A DNA stretch of 64,000 nucleotides from UBA9676 sp963741615 (GTDB lineage Bacteria; Actinomycetota; Actinomycetes; Streptosporangiales; Streptosporangiaceae): the NCBI GenBank assembly GCA_963741615.1, contig CAVUIU010000019.1, positions 372,001 through 436,000 on the forward strand. The letters run 5' to 3'. Position 1 is the first letter of the stretch. Every line of letters starts with the position of its first letter. Positions 23,208-32,128 of this stretch are shown one piece after another. Position numbers and translations under genes: made by a program. A model generated the notes under the pieces. The model saw only the letters and a list, made by a program, of their open reading frames with translations, was not told the origin of the DNA and made no database searches.

Positions 23208-24743
23208 ATGACGATGGACACGGTGGGGACACACGGGCAGGCCGGGCCGGGCGGGACACACGGGCAGGTGGAGACCTTCGACACGGTCAACCCCGCCACC
23301 TCGGAGGTGATCGCCACCTTCGCGGTCCACGGCCGCGCTGAGGTGGACGCCGCCGTCGAGCGCGCCCGCGAGGCCGCGGCCTGGTGGTCCGGGCTGGACT
23401 GGAAGGAACGCCGGACCCGGCTGCTCGCCTGGAAGTCCCACCTGATCCGCTACATCGGCCGCCTCGCCGAACTGATCCACACCGAGACCGGCAAGCCGCT
23501 GGCCGACGCCCAGCTGGAGATCTTCCTGGCGGTGGTGCACATCGACTGGGCCGCGCGCAACGCCCGCCGTGTGCTCGGCCCGCGCCGCGTGCGCAGCGGG
23601 ATCCCGGCGATCAACCTGGCGTCGTCGGTGGAGTATCCCCCGCTCGGGGTCATCGGCGTGATCGGGCCCTGGAACTACCCGGTGTTCACGCCGATGGGCT
23701 CGATCGCCTATGCGCTGGCCGCCGGCAACGCGGTGGTTTTCAAGCCCAGCGAGTTCACGCCGGCGGTCGGCGGCTGGCTGGTCAGCTCGTTCGCCGACGT
23801 GGTGCCCGAGCACCCGGTCCTGCAGCTGATCACCGGCACCGCCGGGACCGGCGAGGCACTCGCCCGCAGCGCGGTGGACAAGATCTCGTTCACCGGCTCC
23901 AGCGCGACCGCGCGCAAGGTGATGGCCGCCTGCGCGGACAGGCTCACGCCCCTGATCGCCGAGTGCGGCGGCAAGGACGCCTTCCTCGTGGGGGCCGATG
24001 CCGACCTGGACGCCGCGGCGGACGCAGCGGCCTGGGGTGCGGTTTCCAACGCGGGGCAGACCTGCATCGGGGTGGAGCGCGTTTACGTGGTGGACGACGT
24101 CTACCACACCTTCCTGGAAAGACTGGCCGAACGGATGTCCGCGGCGCGCCCCGGTGACGACCGTGAGTCCGCCTATGGGCCGATGACCCGCCCGGCCCAG
24201 GCCGACGTCGTCGAGGATCATGTGGCCGACGCCGTCGCCAGGGGCGGCCGGGCGGTGCTCGGCGGCATGGAGAGCATCCGGCGACCTTACGTGGACCCGG
24301 TGATCCTGGCCGACGTGCCGGAGACAAGCCTGGCGATCCAGGACGAGACATTCGGCCCGACGCTGACCGTGACGAGGGTCGCGGACCTGGACGAGGCTGT
24401 GGCCCTGGCGAACTCCAGCCGCTACGCGCTGGGCTCCACCGTGTTCGTGGGCAACAAGAAGCGGGGCCTGGCGGTCGCGCGCGCGATGCGCAGCGGCATG
24501 ACCGCCATCAACTCGGTGATCGGGTTCGCGACCGTGCCCGCGCTGCCGTTCGGCGGGAACGGCGATTCCGGTTTCGGCCGCATCCACGGCCCCGACGGGC
24601 TGCGCGAGTTCACCCGGGCCAAGTCGATCACCCGGGTCCGGATGCGTTCCCCGCTCAACCTGACCTCCCTGCGCCGCAGCGACAAGGACATGACCAGGCT
24701 GCTGTCCGCCGCCACCCTGCTGCACGGGAAGCGCTACCACTGA
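23208..24743 (+). CDS. NAD(P)-dependent aldehyde dehydrogenase (succinate-semialdehyde type)
   Basis: This 511-residue enzyme oxidises an aldehyde to its acid. It shows GVIGPWNYPVFTPMGSIAYALAAGNAVVFKPSE (cofactor binding), FTGSSATARKVMAA, catalytic Glu in PLIAECGGKDAF, nucleophilic Cys in NAGQTCIGVERVYV, and ETFGPTLTVTRV. The C-terminal extension is RVRMRSPLNLTSLRRSDKD. The class matches actinobacterial SSADH/benzaldehyde dehydrogenase-like enzymes; the substrate is open. ATG 23208 is given, but ATG 23214, nine bases after GAGG, is equally likely. It ends ten bases from the convergent MFS gene. Confidence 0.9.
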   Translation: MTMDTVGTHGQAGPGGTHGQVETFDTVNPATSEVIATFAVHGRAEVDAAVERAREAAAWWSGLDWKERRTRLLAWKSHLIRYIGRLAELIHTETGKPLADAQLEIFLAVVHIDWAARNARRVLGPRRVRSGIPAINLASSVEYPPLGVIGVIGPWNYPVFTPMGSIAYALAAGNAVVFKPSEFTPAVGGWLVSSFADVVPEHPVLQLITGTAGTGEALARSAVDKISFTGSSATARKVMAACADRLTPLIAECGGKDAFLVGADADLDAAADAAAWGAVSNAGQTCIGVERVYVVDDVYHTFLERLAERMSAARPGDDRESAYGPMTRPAQADVVEDHVADAVARGGRAVLGGMESIRRPYVDPVILADVPETSLAIQDETFGPTLTVTRVADLDEAVALANSSRYALGSTVFVGNKKRGLAVARAMRSGMTAINSVIGFATVPALPFGGNGDSGFGRIHGPDGLREFTRAKSITRVRMRSPLNLTSLRRSDKDMTRLLSAATLLHGKRYH

Positions 24744-24753
24744 CGCCCTTCAT

Positions 24754-26016
24754 TCAGGCCGCCCGCGCATCCGCGGGGCCAGCGGGGCCGTGGCCGCCGG
24801 CTGCGCGATCCCGGACCGCGGGGACCAGCGCGGCAAGCATCAGCATCCCGGTGAGGGCGAAGGCCGCCGGGTAGCCGGTGCAGACCACGAACGCGCCGAA
24901 CACGGCGGGGCCGGCCCCGTACCCGGCGTCGTAAGCCAGGTTCCACAGGGCGCTGGCCGTGCCGTAGCCGGAGACCGGCGCACGGTCGATCATCAGCGCG
25001 AAGGTGACGTTCTGGCTGATCCCAAAGCCGATCCCGAACAGGCACATGCCCGCGATCAGGGCCGCCGGGGCCGCCACCCAGATCAGGATGATCATCCCGG
25101 CGGCGGCGATCAGCAGCCCGGGAACCAGCAGGCCAGCGTGACCGTGCCGGTCGCCGTGCCGCCCGGCCCACCAGCGGCTCCCCGTCGAGGCCACGGCCTG
25201 AACGAACAGCCCGAGCGCCGCGACGCCGCCAGACACGCCGGCCGCGAGCGGCAGGAATGCGGCGACCACGCCGGCCGACACGGTCGTGGCCGCGAAGACG
25301 AGCGACGGCCGCAGATGGCCGCCGGATCGCAGGCTGGCCAGCAGCCCGGCCGGCTGCGCCGCGCCCGGGTCCGCTGCCGCCTGGCGGCCGGCCGGGCCTG
25401 CCAGCCAGGGAACCGCCGCCAGCGGGACCAGCGCACTGGCGGCCGTGATCGTTATGACCACTGCGTACCCTGTGTTCTCGGCCAGCCAGACCCCGGACGG
25501 CAGCGCCACGATCGCGGGCACGCAGGCCACCACCCCGGCCACGCCGATGCCCTCGCCGCGCCGCTCCGGCGGCAGCGCCGTGGCCACCAGGGCCCCGGTG
25601 ACGACGGTGTTGAGCCCGAAGCCGATGCCGCGGACGATGCTGACCGCGACGATCGTGGCCACGCTGTGCGGGCCCAGCAGCACCAGGGCGGGCCCGCCGA
25701 GCAGCAGCGCCCCGGTGGCGAACACCGTGCGGTAGCCATAGCGCCGCATGAGCCTGGCCGAGGCGAACTCGGCCAGCACGGTAGCCAGCATGAGCGAGCC
25801 GGTCACCAGGCCGGCCTCGGCACTCCCGGCGCCCGCCGAGACGGCGTACATCGGCGTCACCGACAGCAGGAGGTAGAAGCTGGTGAGCGCGCCGAAAGAC
25901 GACAGCAGCACCAGCGCAAGGCGGCCGCTGATGAGCCGTACGCGCGGTGCGGGGCGGCCGGGCTGCCCGCTGGGTGCGGTGCGCCCGGGGTGCACGGTCT
26001 GGGTCATGGTGCTCAT
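24754..26016 (-). CDS. Major facilitator superfamily transporter
   Basis: This 420-residue integral membrane protein has about twelve hydrophobic helices. It includes the MFS loop motif LMRRYGYRTVFATGALLLGG between TM2 and TM3 and a second-half counterpart RWWAGRHGDRHGHAGLLVPGLLIAAAG. The central loop (about 205-235) is Ala/Gly-rich. ATG 26016 (MSTMTQTVHPGRT) is chosen over the longer open frame; ATG 26007 is also possible. Composition suggests a drug or metabolite efflux permease, with no substrate evidence. It is next to the GMC oxidoreductase gene on the same strand. Confidence 0.9.
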   Translation of the reverse strand: MSTMTQTVHPGRTAPSGQPGRPAPRVRLISGRLALVLLSSFGALTSFYLLLSVTPMYAVSAGAGSAEAGLVTGSLMLATVLAEFASARLMRRYGYRTVFATGALLLGGPALVLLGPHSVATIVAVSIVRGIGFGLNTVVTGALVATALPPERRGEGIGVAGVVACVPAIVALPSGVWLAENTGYAVVITITAASALVPLAAVPWLAGPAGRQAAADPGAAQPAGLLASLRSGGHLRPSLVFAATTVSAGVVAAFLPLAAGVSGGVAALGLFVQAVASTGSRWWAGRHGDRHGHAGLLVPGLLIAAAGMIILIWVAAPAALIAGMCLFGIGFGISQNVTFALMIDRAPVSGYGTASALWNLAYDAGYGAGPAVFGAFVVCTGYPAAFALTGMLMLAALVPAVRDRAAGGHGPAGPADARAA

Positions 26017-26149
26017 GTACGTGACCGTAGGCGCCAACTGGGGCACTGATAAGGTCCAATCCCATGGCCAATCAGTGGTCCAGTTAGCCGCTGTGGCCAG
26101 CGGGCGCAGCACCTGGCCAGCGGGCACAGCACATCTGCGAGGACTGGTG

Positions 26150-27799
26150 TCAGGCCCGTTCGGCCGGGAAGGGCTGGCTGGGCAGGGCCGGGTCGGCCGG
26201 CTCCAGCGGGGCGCGGCCGATGATGAGATCGGCGGCCCGCTCGGCGATGGCGATGGTCGGGGCGTTGGTGTTGCCCCGGGGCACGGCCGGCATCACCGAG
26301 GCGTCCACCACCCGCAGCCGCTCCACCCCGCGCACCCGCAGTTCCGGGTCAACCACGCTGGCCAGCCTGGTGGCGGCCAGCCGGGAGTCGCCGCCCATCG
26401 CACAGGTGCCCACCGGGTGGAAGAGCGTGCCGAGGTCACGGCGGATGAACTCCCGCACCGCCGCGTCCGTGCGGACGTCGGGCCCGGGCGAGAGCTCGGA
26501 CTTGCAGGCCCGGGCGAGCGGCCCGGCGGCGGCGAACTCGCGTGCCATCCGGACCCCGTCCACCAGCGGTTCCATATCGGCGCCGTCGGACAGGTAGGCG
26601 GGGTCGATGGCGGGCTTGTGCCGGGGGTCGGCCGTGCGCAGCCAGACCCGGCCACGGCTGCCCACCTCGACCAGCGTGATCAGCAGGGAAAGCGCCCGCG
26701 TCTGGGGGTCGCCAAGCCCCTCCCGCTGGTAGGGCGTAGGAAGCGCGTGCCATTGCAGGTCGGGCGCGGGAAGCGAGGGCCGGGTCCGGCTGAACCCGCC
26801 TGCCTCTGCCACGTTGGAGGTCAGCGGGCCGGAGCGCCGGACCCGCCACCGGGCCAGGTTGACCGGGGTGGACTCCTCCCACAGGGCCGGCGTGCGCGGG
26901 GTACCCCACATCGCGGTGACCACCGGATGGTCCGACAGGTTCGCGCCCACACCGGGGCTGTCCACGTGGACGGTGATGCCGAGATCGCGCAGGTGGTCGG
27001 CGGGGCCGACGCCGGACAGCAGGAGCAGGTGCGGGCTGCCGATGGCACCGGCGGCCAGGATCACCTCGGCCTCGGCGCGGACAAGTTCCTCCGCTCCGCG
27101 CAGCAGGTACCGGACCCCGGCGGCGCGGCCCGCCTCCACCACCACCTGGGTCACCCGGGCATCGGTCAGCACCTCCAGGTTGGGCCGCGACCTGGCCGGG
27201 TGCAGGTAGGCATCGGCAGCCGACCAGCGGCGGCCGTTCCGCTGGGTCACCTGGTAGAACCCGCTGCCGTCTTGCTGCGGTCCGTTGAAGTCCTCGTTCG
27301 GCGCCAGCCCGCAGTCATGGGCCGCGGCGACGAACGCCTTGGTGAGCGCCGACCTGTACTTCAGGTCGGAGACGGTGAGCGGGCCGCCCGAGCCGTGGTA
27401 CGCGGAGGCGCCCCTGGTGTTGTCCTCCGCCCGGAGGAAGTAGGGCATCAGGTCGGTGTAGCCCCAACCGGTGCAGCCGTAATCGTCCCGCCAGGTGTCG
27501 TAGTCGTGCCGGGAGCCACGGATGTAGATCATCGCGTTCATCGACGACGAGCCGCCGACCATGCGGCCCCGGGGCCAGTAGATGGGCCGGCCCGCCGCGC
27601 GCTGCTGCGGGACGGTGCGGTAGTCCCAGTCGTAGGTGCTCTGGAAAAGCAGGTTCAGGGCCGCCGGGATGTGGATCTCGTCCGCATCGTCCGGCGGGCC
27701 GGCCTCCAGCAGCAGCACCCGCGTCGCGGGATTCTCCGACAGGCGCGCGGCAAGGACACATCCCGCGCTACCGGCACCGACGATGACATAGTCGTACAC
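26150..27799 (-). CDS. GMC-family FAD oxidoreductase (choline-dehydrogenase-like)
   Basis: The 549-residue flavoprotein begins YDYVIVGAGSAGCVLAARLSENPATRVLLLEAG, the FAD-binding beta-alpha-beta unit. GMC signature 1 is YWPRGRMVGGSSSMNAMIYIRG and signature 2 is AAGAIGSPHLLLLSGVGP. The catalytic region is GTLFHPVGTCAMGGDS and the tail is RVVDASVMPAVPRGNTNAPTIAIAERAADLI. These enzymes oxidise alcohols such as choline or polyethylene glycol. A choline substrate would fit the betaine cassette 1.8 kb away, but that is speculation. GTG 27799 follows GAGAAGG; GTG 27805 is an alternative, and the longer frame running into repeats is rejected. Confidence 0.92.
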   Translation of the reverse strand: MYDYVIVGAGSAGCVLAARLSENPATRVLLLEAGPPDDADEIHIPAALNLLFQSTYDWDYRTVPQQRAAGRPIYWPRGRMVGGSSSMNAMIYIRGSRHDYDTWRDDYGCTGWGYTDLMPYFLRAEDNTRGASAYHGSGGPLTVSDLKYRSALTKAFVAAAHDCGLAPNEDFNGPQQDGSGFYQVTQRNGRRWSAADAYLHPARSRPNLEVLTDARVTQVVVEAGRAAGVRYLLRGAEELVRAEAEVILAAGAIGSPHLLLLSGVGPADHLRDLGITVHVDSPGVGANLSDHPVVTAMWGTPRTPALWEESTPVNLARWRVRRSGPLTSNVAEAGGFSRTRPSLPAPDLQWHALPTPYQREGLGDPQTRALSLLITLVEVGSRGRVWLRTADPRHKPAIDPAYLSDGADMEPLVDGVRMAREFAAAGPLARACKSELSPGPDVRTDAAVREFIRRDLGTLFHPVGTCAMGGDSRLAATRLASVVDPELRVRGVERLRVVDASVMPAVPRGNTNAPTIAIAERAADLIIGRAPLEPADPALPSQPFPAERA

Positions 27800-27891
27800 G
27801 GCCACCTTCTCAACCACAGTCCGGGCTGTCGGCGATAACCCTACCGGCGTGCAGGCCGGCCCGGCGGGCACTCTCCCGGCGGCGCGGGCAC

Positions 27892-28081
27892 CCCAGTCCC
27901 GGCGGCGCGGGCGCCCAGTCCCGGCGGGACGGCCCCCAGTCCGGGTGGGGCGGCTCCCAGTCCGGGTGGGGCTGCTCCCAGTCCCGGAGGGGCGGCTCCC
28001 AGTCCCGGAGGGGCGGCTCCCAGTCCCGGAGGGGCGGCTCCCAGTCCCGGCGGGGCGGCTCCCAGTCCCGGCCGGGCCCGC
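27892..28081. repeat. 21-bp tandem repeat, nine units
   Basis: Nine consecutive units begin CCCAGTCCCGG or CCCAGTCCGGG. Unit starts are at 27892, 27914, 27935, 27956, 27977, 27998, 28019, 28040 and 28061; all are 21 bp except the first at 22 bp. Three central units are identical. The array lies in the 587-bp intergenic region between the divergent GMC oxidoreductase and pduO genes. A minus-strand frame through it reads Ala-Pro-Pro-Gly-Leu-Gly-Ala repeats, but I see no good evidence that it is translated. Confidence 0.85.
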
Positions 28082-28120
28082 GATCCTGGCTCCCGCATCA
28101 CTGGCCGGCGGGCCGCACAT

Positions 28121-28154
28121 GGGTGCGCCCCCGGCCGCAGCCGGGGGCGCACCC
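28121..28154. terminator. Perfect 15-bp stem hairpin in divergent intergenic region
   Basis: GGGTGCGCCCCCGGC (28121-28135) pairs perfectly with 28140-28154 around a CGCA loop. It looks like a factor-independent terminator without T tract, yet lies upstream of both flanking genes. It could insulate the tandem repeat region or end an unannotated transcript. Confidence 0.55.
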
Positions 28155-28265
28155 CTCCACTCTGCCGGCCACGATCGGAGTCCGGCGGGCCCCCGAGATC
28201 CGCCGGGCGAGGTGGCCGGCAGGCTAGCTCGCTGGCTTCGAACAGTAGTAACTCTCCGCACTTAT

Positions 28266-28322
28266 ACGATGTCACATCGTTGTCAGAATGTGAATACCAC
28301 AAGGTCAGGTGATTGATCACCT
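28266..28322. promoter_or_regulatory. Two palindromes in AT-rich promoter region upstream of pduO
   Basis: ACGATGT-C-ACATCGT (28266-28280) has perfect 7-bp arms. AGGTGAT-TG-ATCACCT (28307-28322) has perfect 7-bp arms. Both lie in the only AT-rich stretch of the gap, 65 to 121 bases before pduO, and are good operator candidates. No cobalamin-riboswitch-like structure is apparent. Confidence 0.45.
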
Positions 28323-28386
28323 TGCCGACCTGGCGCACCCGGCGAGCGGCCACGGGCGTGCCAGCCCTGCGCGCTACGGTGATGGC

Positions 28387-28983
28387 ATGCCAAAGGACCG
28401 CCGGGAGCAGCCCATCGTTTTGTCGCGTATCTACACCCGCACCGGTGACGACGGGACGACGGCGCTGGGCGACATGAGCCGGGTGGCCAAGACCGACCCG
28501 CGCCTGGCCGCCTACGCCGACGTGGACGAGGCCAACTGCGCGATCGGGGTCGCCCTCGCGCTGGGCGAGTTCAGCGACGGAGTCACGGCGGTGCTGACCC
28601 GGGTCCAGAACGATCTGTTCGATGTCGGTGCGGATCTGTGCAATCCGGTCACCGACAACCCGTCCTACCCCCCGCTGCGGGTCGATGACGGGTATGTGAG
28701 CACCCTGGAGCGCGCCTGCGACGAGCAGAACGCGGACCTGCCCACGCTGCGGAGCTTCGTGCTGCCCGGGGGCACGCCGGGGGCGGCACTGCTGCACACC
28801 GCGCGGACCATCGTCCGCCGCGCCGAGCGCAGCACCTGGGCCGCCCTGGCTGTCCACGGTGAGTCCATGAACCCGCTCACCGCCCGCTACCTCAACCGGC
28901 TCTCGGACCTGCTTTTCATCCTCGCCCGCCGCGCGAATCTGCCCGGCGGCGACGTGCTCTGGAAGCCCGGCGGCGACCGCTGA
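28387..28983 (+). CDS. pduO: PduO-type ATP:cob(I)alamin adenosyltransferase
   Basis: The 198-residue enzyme makes adenosylcobalamin, the cofactor needed by the B12 mutase at 6246. Diagnostic motifs are SRIYTRTGDDGTTALGDMSRVAKTD (ATP loop), AYADVDEANCAIGVAL, VQNDLFDVGADL, LPGGTPGAALLHTARTIVRRAER (with the R-xx-R-R-AER ATP contacts) and LNRLSDLLFILARRAN. ATG 28387 starts MPKDRREQPIVL. A truncated second copy of its 3' part lies at 33194 beyond the inserted cassette. It is convergent with the TetR gene. Confidence 0.95.
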   Translation: MPKDRREQPIVLSRIYTRTGDDGTTALGDMSRVAKTDPRLAAYADVDEANCAIGVALALGEFSDGVTAVLTRVQNDLFDVGADLCNPVTDNPSYPPLRVDDGYVSTLERACDEQNADLPTLRSFVLPGGTPGAALLHTARTIVRRAERSTWAALAVHGESMNPLTARYLNRLSDLLFILARRANLPGGDVLWKPGGDR

Positions 28984-29040
28984 CTCCGCCCCGGGCCGCA
29001 TCCTGGCTCCGTCAGGAGGCCGGCCTGCCTACGGCCACCC

Positions 29041-29631
29041 TCACGGGGCCGTCTGCCTCAGGTCGTCAAGGCGACTGAGGGCGCATTCAAGCGCGTCGGT
29101 GAGCCGCTTGCGGTGACCGGTGGCCAGCAGATCGAGCACCAGGCCGGTGAACGTTGCCTTTACCAGCGATGCCTCGCGTTCGGCGTCCTCGGGCTTGATG
29201 CCGTCAGCGATCAGGCCGTCGGCGATGTCCTTGCGCCAAAACGAGATCTGCTCCGCACGCACATCACCGGGCAGGCCGCTGACCGTGGCGTCCAGCGTGG
29301 CGGCTTCGAGACCCAGTCGCACCAGCGCCAAGTGCTCCGGGCTGCGGTTGATCCACCGCCACCAGCGCCGCTGCAGCTCCGCTGTGGAGAGGTGAGGGAC
29401 CTGCCGCCGCCACCGCCCTTCGACTCCTCGCTGAATCTCAGCGGCACGCCGCAATGCGGCGACCACCAGTTCGTCCTTGCTGCCGAAGTGATGCACCAGC
29501 GCGTTGACCGACACACCCAGCGCGCGGGCAACCGGCCGCAGTGACACGCCGGCGACGCCGTTTCGGCCGAGGTAGCCGACCACCTCGTCCAGCAGCTCGG
29601 CCCGTCGTTCGAGGTCAGGATGGCGTCCCAT
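29041..29631 (-). CDS. TetR-family transcriptional regulator
   Basis: This 196-residue regulator has an N-terminal helix-turn-helix (AELLDEVVGYLGRNGVAGVSLRPVARALGVSVNALVHHFGSKDELVVAALRRA) followed by a helical ligand domain (LVRLGLEAATLDATVSGLPGDVRAEQISFW). Its ATG shares one base with the stop of the upstream flavoprotein gene (TGATG), so it is co-translated with the enzyme it probably controls. A likely operator lies at 32090-32108 between the flavoprotein and methyltransferase genes. The ligand is unknown; betaine, dimethylglycine or a related amine is an inference. Confidence 0.9.
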   Translation of the reverse strand: MGRHPDLERRAELLDEVVGYLGRNGVAGVSLRPVARALGVSVNALVHHFGSKDELVVAALRRAAEIQRGVEGRWRRQVPHLSTAELQRRWWRWINRSPEHLALVRLGLEAATLDATVSGLPGDVRAEQISFWRKDIADGLIADGIKPEDAEREASLVKATFTGLVLDLLATGHRKRLTDALECALSRLDDLRQTAP

Positions 29632-32060
29632 CAGACGCGCATGCGCTGGCCCGCCGGGTCGAGCACCGGTTCGGGAAGCAATCTCGCCGGACGGCGCTGG
29701 CCGACGATCTCCACCTCGAACATCGCGCCGGGCACCGCGAGCTCGCTCGGCACGTAGCCGAACGCTAGCGAGCGGCGGCTGTAATGCGCATACGCACCGG
29801 ACGTCACCCAGCCCACCACCGCCCCGTCGTGCCAGATCGGCTCGTCGCCGAGGACGTCGGCCGGTTCCGCCGGGTCGGGGGTGATGTCGAAGTAGCCGAG
29901 CGTTCGAGCCGGGCCGCGCGCCAGCTCCGCCTCCACCGCGGCGCGGCCGATGAAGTCATGATCGAGCTTGAGCGATCGGTGCATCCGCGCCTCCACCGGC
30001 GTGTAGATCGGACGGTATTCGCGCGCCCACGTACCGAACATCTTCTCCATGCGCAGCGACATCAACGCCCGGAACCCGAACAGGCTCATGCCGTACGGCT
30101 TCCCGGCCCGCCACAGCAGATCGAACAGTGCTCGCTGGTACTCCGGTGCGACCCAGATCTCGTAGCCAAGGTCCCCGGTGTAGGTCATCCGGCCGACGTA
30201 AGCGGGGATCATCCCGACGTCGATCCGGCGGAACGTCATGAACGGGTAATTCTCGGTGGCAAGAGAGGCGTCGGTGACCGATTGCAGCACGTCGCGGGCG
30301 CCCGGACCGGCCAGCGAGAGGCCCACCAGGGACAAGCCCAGCACGTCGAACCGCACACCCTCAGCGAGGTGGCCCAAGAACCAGCGCGAGTGATGCGCTT
30401 CGGCGATCTGCGAGCCGAACAGGAAGAAATCGTCTGTACCGACCCGCGCCACGGAAAACTCCCCGACGATGTGACCGCCCCGATCCAGGGCGGCGGTGAG
30501 GTTGATCCGTCCGGCTCGCGGCAGCCGGTTGGTGACCAGCCGCTGCAGCCAGTCGGCGCTGCCGGCGCCGGTCACGCGGTACTTGGCGAAGTTGGAGCAC
30601 TCGGTGAGCCCGACGTGTTCGCGCACCACGGTGCATTCTTCAGCGACGGCCGGGTAGGCGTTGGAGCGACGGAACGTCACGTCCTCGCGCGGCTCCTGCC
30701 CCGGCCGCTGGAACCACAGGGGATGCTCGAGCCCGAAGCTCGCGCCCCATACCGCGTTGTGGGCGGTGAGCCGGTCATAGACCGGCGTGGTGTGCAGTGC
30801 CCGGCCGGCCGGGAGCTCCTCGTTGGGGAAGGTGATACGGAACCGGCGGCTGTAGTTCTCGCGCACCTTGGCATTGGTGTAGGCGAGGCTCGCCCAGTTG
30901 CCGAAGCGGGCCACGTCCATCGCCCAGATGTCTTCACCCGGATCGCCGTCGACCATCCAGCGCGCAAGGGTGAGGCCAACACCGCCGCCCTGGGAGAAAC
31001 CGGCCATCACCGCGCAGGCCACCCAGCAGTTGCGCACGCCGGGCACCGGGCCGACCAGCGGATTGCCATCCGGAGCGAAGGTGAACGGCCCGTTGATCAC
31101 ATTCTTGATCCCCACCCCAGCCAGCACCGGATAGTGCTTGAACGCGATCTCCAGCGACGGGGCGATCCGGTCGAGATCGGGGGCCAGCAACTGCTGGTCG
31201 AAGGTCCACGGCGTCTCGCGCGGCGACCAGGGCACGCACGCCTGCTCGTACGTGCCGAGCAGCATCCCGCCGCCCTCCTGGCGGATGTAGAGCTCGCCGT
31301 CGAAGTCCATGCCCATCGGCAACTCGTGTCCGGTGGCCGCGTTGTACTCGGCCACCTCATCCATGTCTTGGGTGATCAAGTACATGTGCTCCATCGCGAG
31401 CACGGGCAGCTCCAGGCCGATCATCCGGCCCACCTCACGTGCCCACAGCCCGCCGGCGTTGACGATGTGCTCGGCGTGGATCTCGCCGGAGTCGGTGATG
31501 ACGTCCCACGTGCCGTCGGGGCGCTGACGAAGGTCGCTCACCCAGGTGTGCTGGTAGATCTCGGCGCCGGCCTGCCGCGCGCATCCGGCATAGGCCCGGG
31601 TGACCCCGGTCGGGTCGACGTGACCCTCGGCCGGGTCGAAGAGCGCACCGATGAAGTACTGCTCCGCCAGAAGCGGGAACATCCGCCTTGCCTCGGCCGC
31701 CGAGATGATCTCCATATCCATGCCGAGGTAGCGGCCGCGGGCCTGGGCCATCCGCAACCAGTCCATCCGCTCCCGGTCGCCGGCCAGCATCAGGCCGCCG
31801 GGCATGTGGATGGAGCAGTTCTGGCCGGAGCGCTGCTCGATCTCACGATAGAGCCCGACGGTGTACTGCTGCAGCTTCGCGACATTAGGGTCACCGTTGA
31901 GCGTGTGCATGCCGCCCGCAGCGTGCCAGGTCGAGCCGGCGGTGAGCTCCCTGCGCTCGACGAGCACGACATCCGTCCAGCCCAGCTCGGTGAGGTGGTA
32001 CAGGACCGAGGCGCCAACCACACCACCGCCGATGACGACCACCTGCGCGGAAGATTTCAT
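29631..32060 (-). CDS. Dimethylglycine/sarcosine-dehydrogenase-like flavoprotein with GcvT domain
   Basis: This 809-residue protein has an N-terminal DAO-type FAD domain (QVVVIGGGVVGASVLYHLTELGWTDVVLVERRE). TAGSTWHAAGG contains the His that carries covalent FAD in relatives. GFSQGGGVGLTLARWMVDG closes the flavin domain. The C-terminal half is a GcvT/aminomethyltransferase-like folate domain (LTECSNFAKYRVTGAGSADWLQRLVTNRL, TYTGDLGYEIWVAPEY, MEKMFGTWAREY). Such enzymes oxidatively demethylate N-methyl amines such as dimethylglycine and pass the one-carbon unit to tetrahydrofolate. ATG 32060 (MKSSAQVVV) is chosen. It is divergent from the betaine-homocysteine-methyltransferase-like gene. Confidence 0.9.
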   Translation of the reverse strand: MKSSAQVVVIGGGVVGASVLYHLTELGWTDVVLVERRELTAGSTWHAAGGMHTLNGDPNVAKLQQYTVGLYREIEQRSGQNCSIHMPGGLMLAGDRERMDWLRMAQARGRYLGMDMEIISAAEARRMFPLLAEQYFIGALFDPAEGHVDPTGVTRAYAGCARQAGAEIYQHTWVSDLRQRPDGTWDVITDSGEIHAEHIVNAGGLWAREVGRMIGLELPVLAMEHMYLITQDMDEVAEYNAATGHELPMGMDFDGELYIRQEGGGMLLGTYEQACVPWSPRETPWTFDQQLLAPDLDRIAPSLEIAFKHYPVLAGVGIKNVINGPFTFAPDGNPLVGPVPGVRNCWVACAVMAGFSQGGGVGLTLARWMVDGDPGEDIWAMDVARFGNWASLAYTNAKVRENYSRRFRITFPNEELPAGRALHTTPVYDRLTAHNAVWGASFGLEHPLWFQRPGQEPREDVTFRRSNAYPAVAEECTVVREHVGLTECSNFAKYRVTGAGSADWLQRLVTNRLPRAGRINLTAALDRGGHIVGEFSVARVGTDDFFLFGSQIAEAHHSRWFLGHLAEGVRFDVLGLSLVGLSLAGPGARDVLQSVTDASLATENYPFMTFRRIDVGMIPAYVGRMTYTGDLGYEIWVAPEYQRALFDLLWRAGKPYGMSLFGFRALMSLRMEKMFGTWAREYRPIYTPVEARMHRSLKLDHDFIGRAAVEAELARGPARTLGYFDITPDPAEPADVLGDEPIWHDGAVVGWVTSGAYAHYSRRSLAFGYVPSELAVPGAMFEVEIVGQRRPARLLPEPVLDPAGQRMRV

Positions 32061-32089
32061 CGAGGCATCCCTACGTCTGATTTTCCCGG

Positions 32090-32108
32090 TACAGTCGTTC
32101 CGACTATA
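32090..32108. promoter_or_regulatory. Putative TetR operator between divergent cassette genes
   Basis: TACAGTCGTTCCGACTATA is a 19-bp imperfect palindrome: perfect AGTCG/CGACT arms around TTC, plus outer TA pairs with one mismatch. It sits in the 68-bp gap between the flavoprotein and methyltransferase starts, where one bound dimer could control both genes. Assignment to the cassette TetR is inference. Confidence 0.5.
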
Positions 32109-32128
32109 GGACCCTGGAGGTGTCGTGC

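Noticed and set aside
27892..28081. Possible CRISPR array
   Set aside because: Units are contiguous 21-mers without unique spacers and no cas genes are present.
27841..28110. Minus-strand frame encoding Ala-Pro-Pro-Gly-Leu-Gly-Ala repeats
   Set aside because: It comes from the 21-bp tandem array; other frames through the array are also open, there is no clear ribosome site, and no homologue is recognised.
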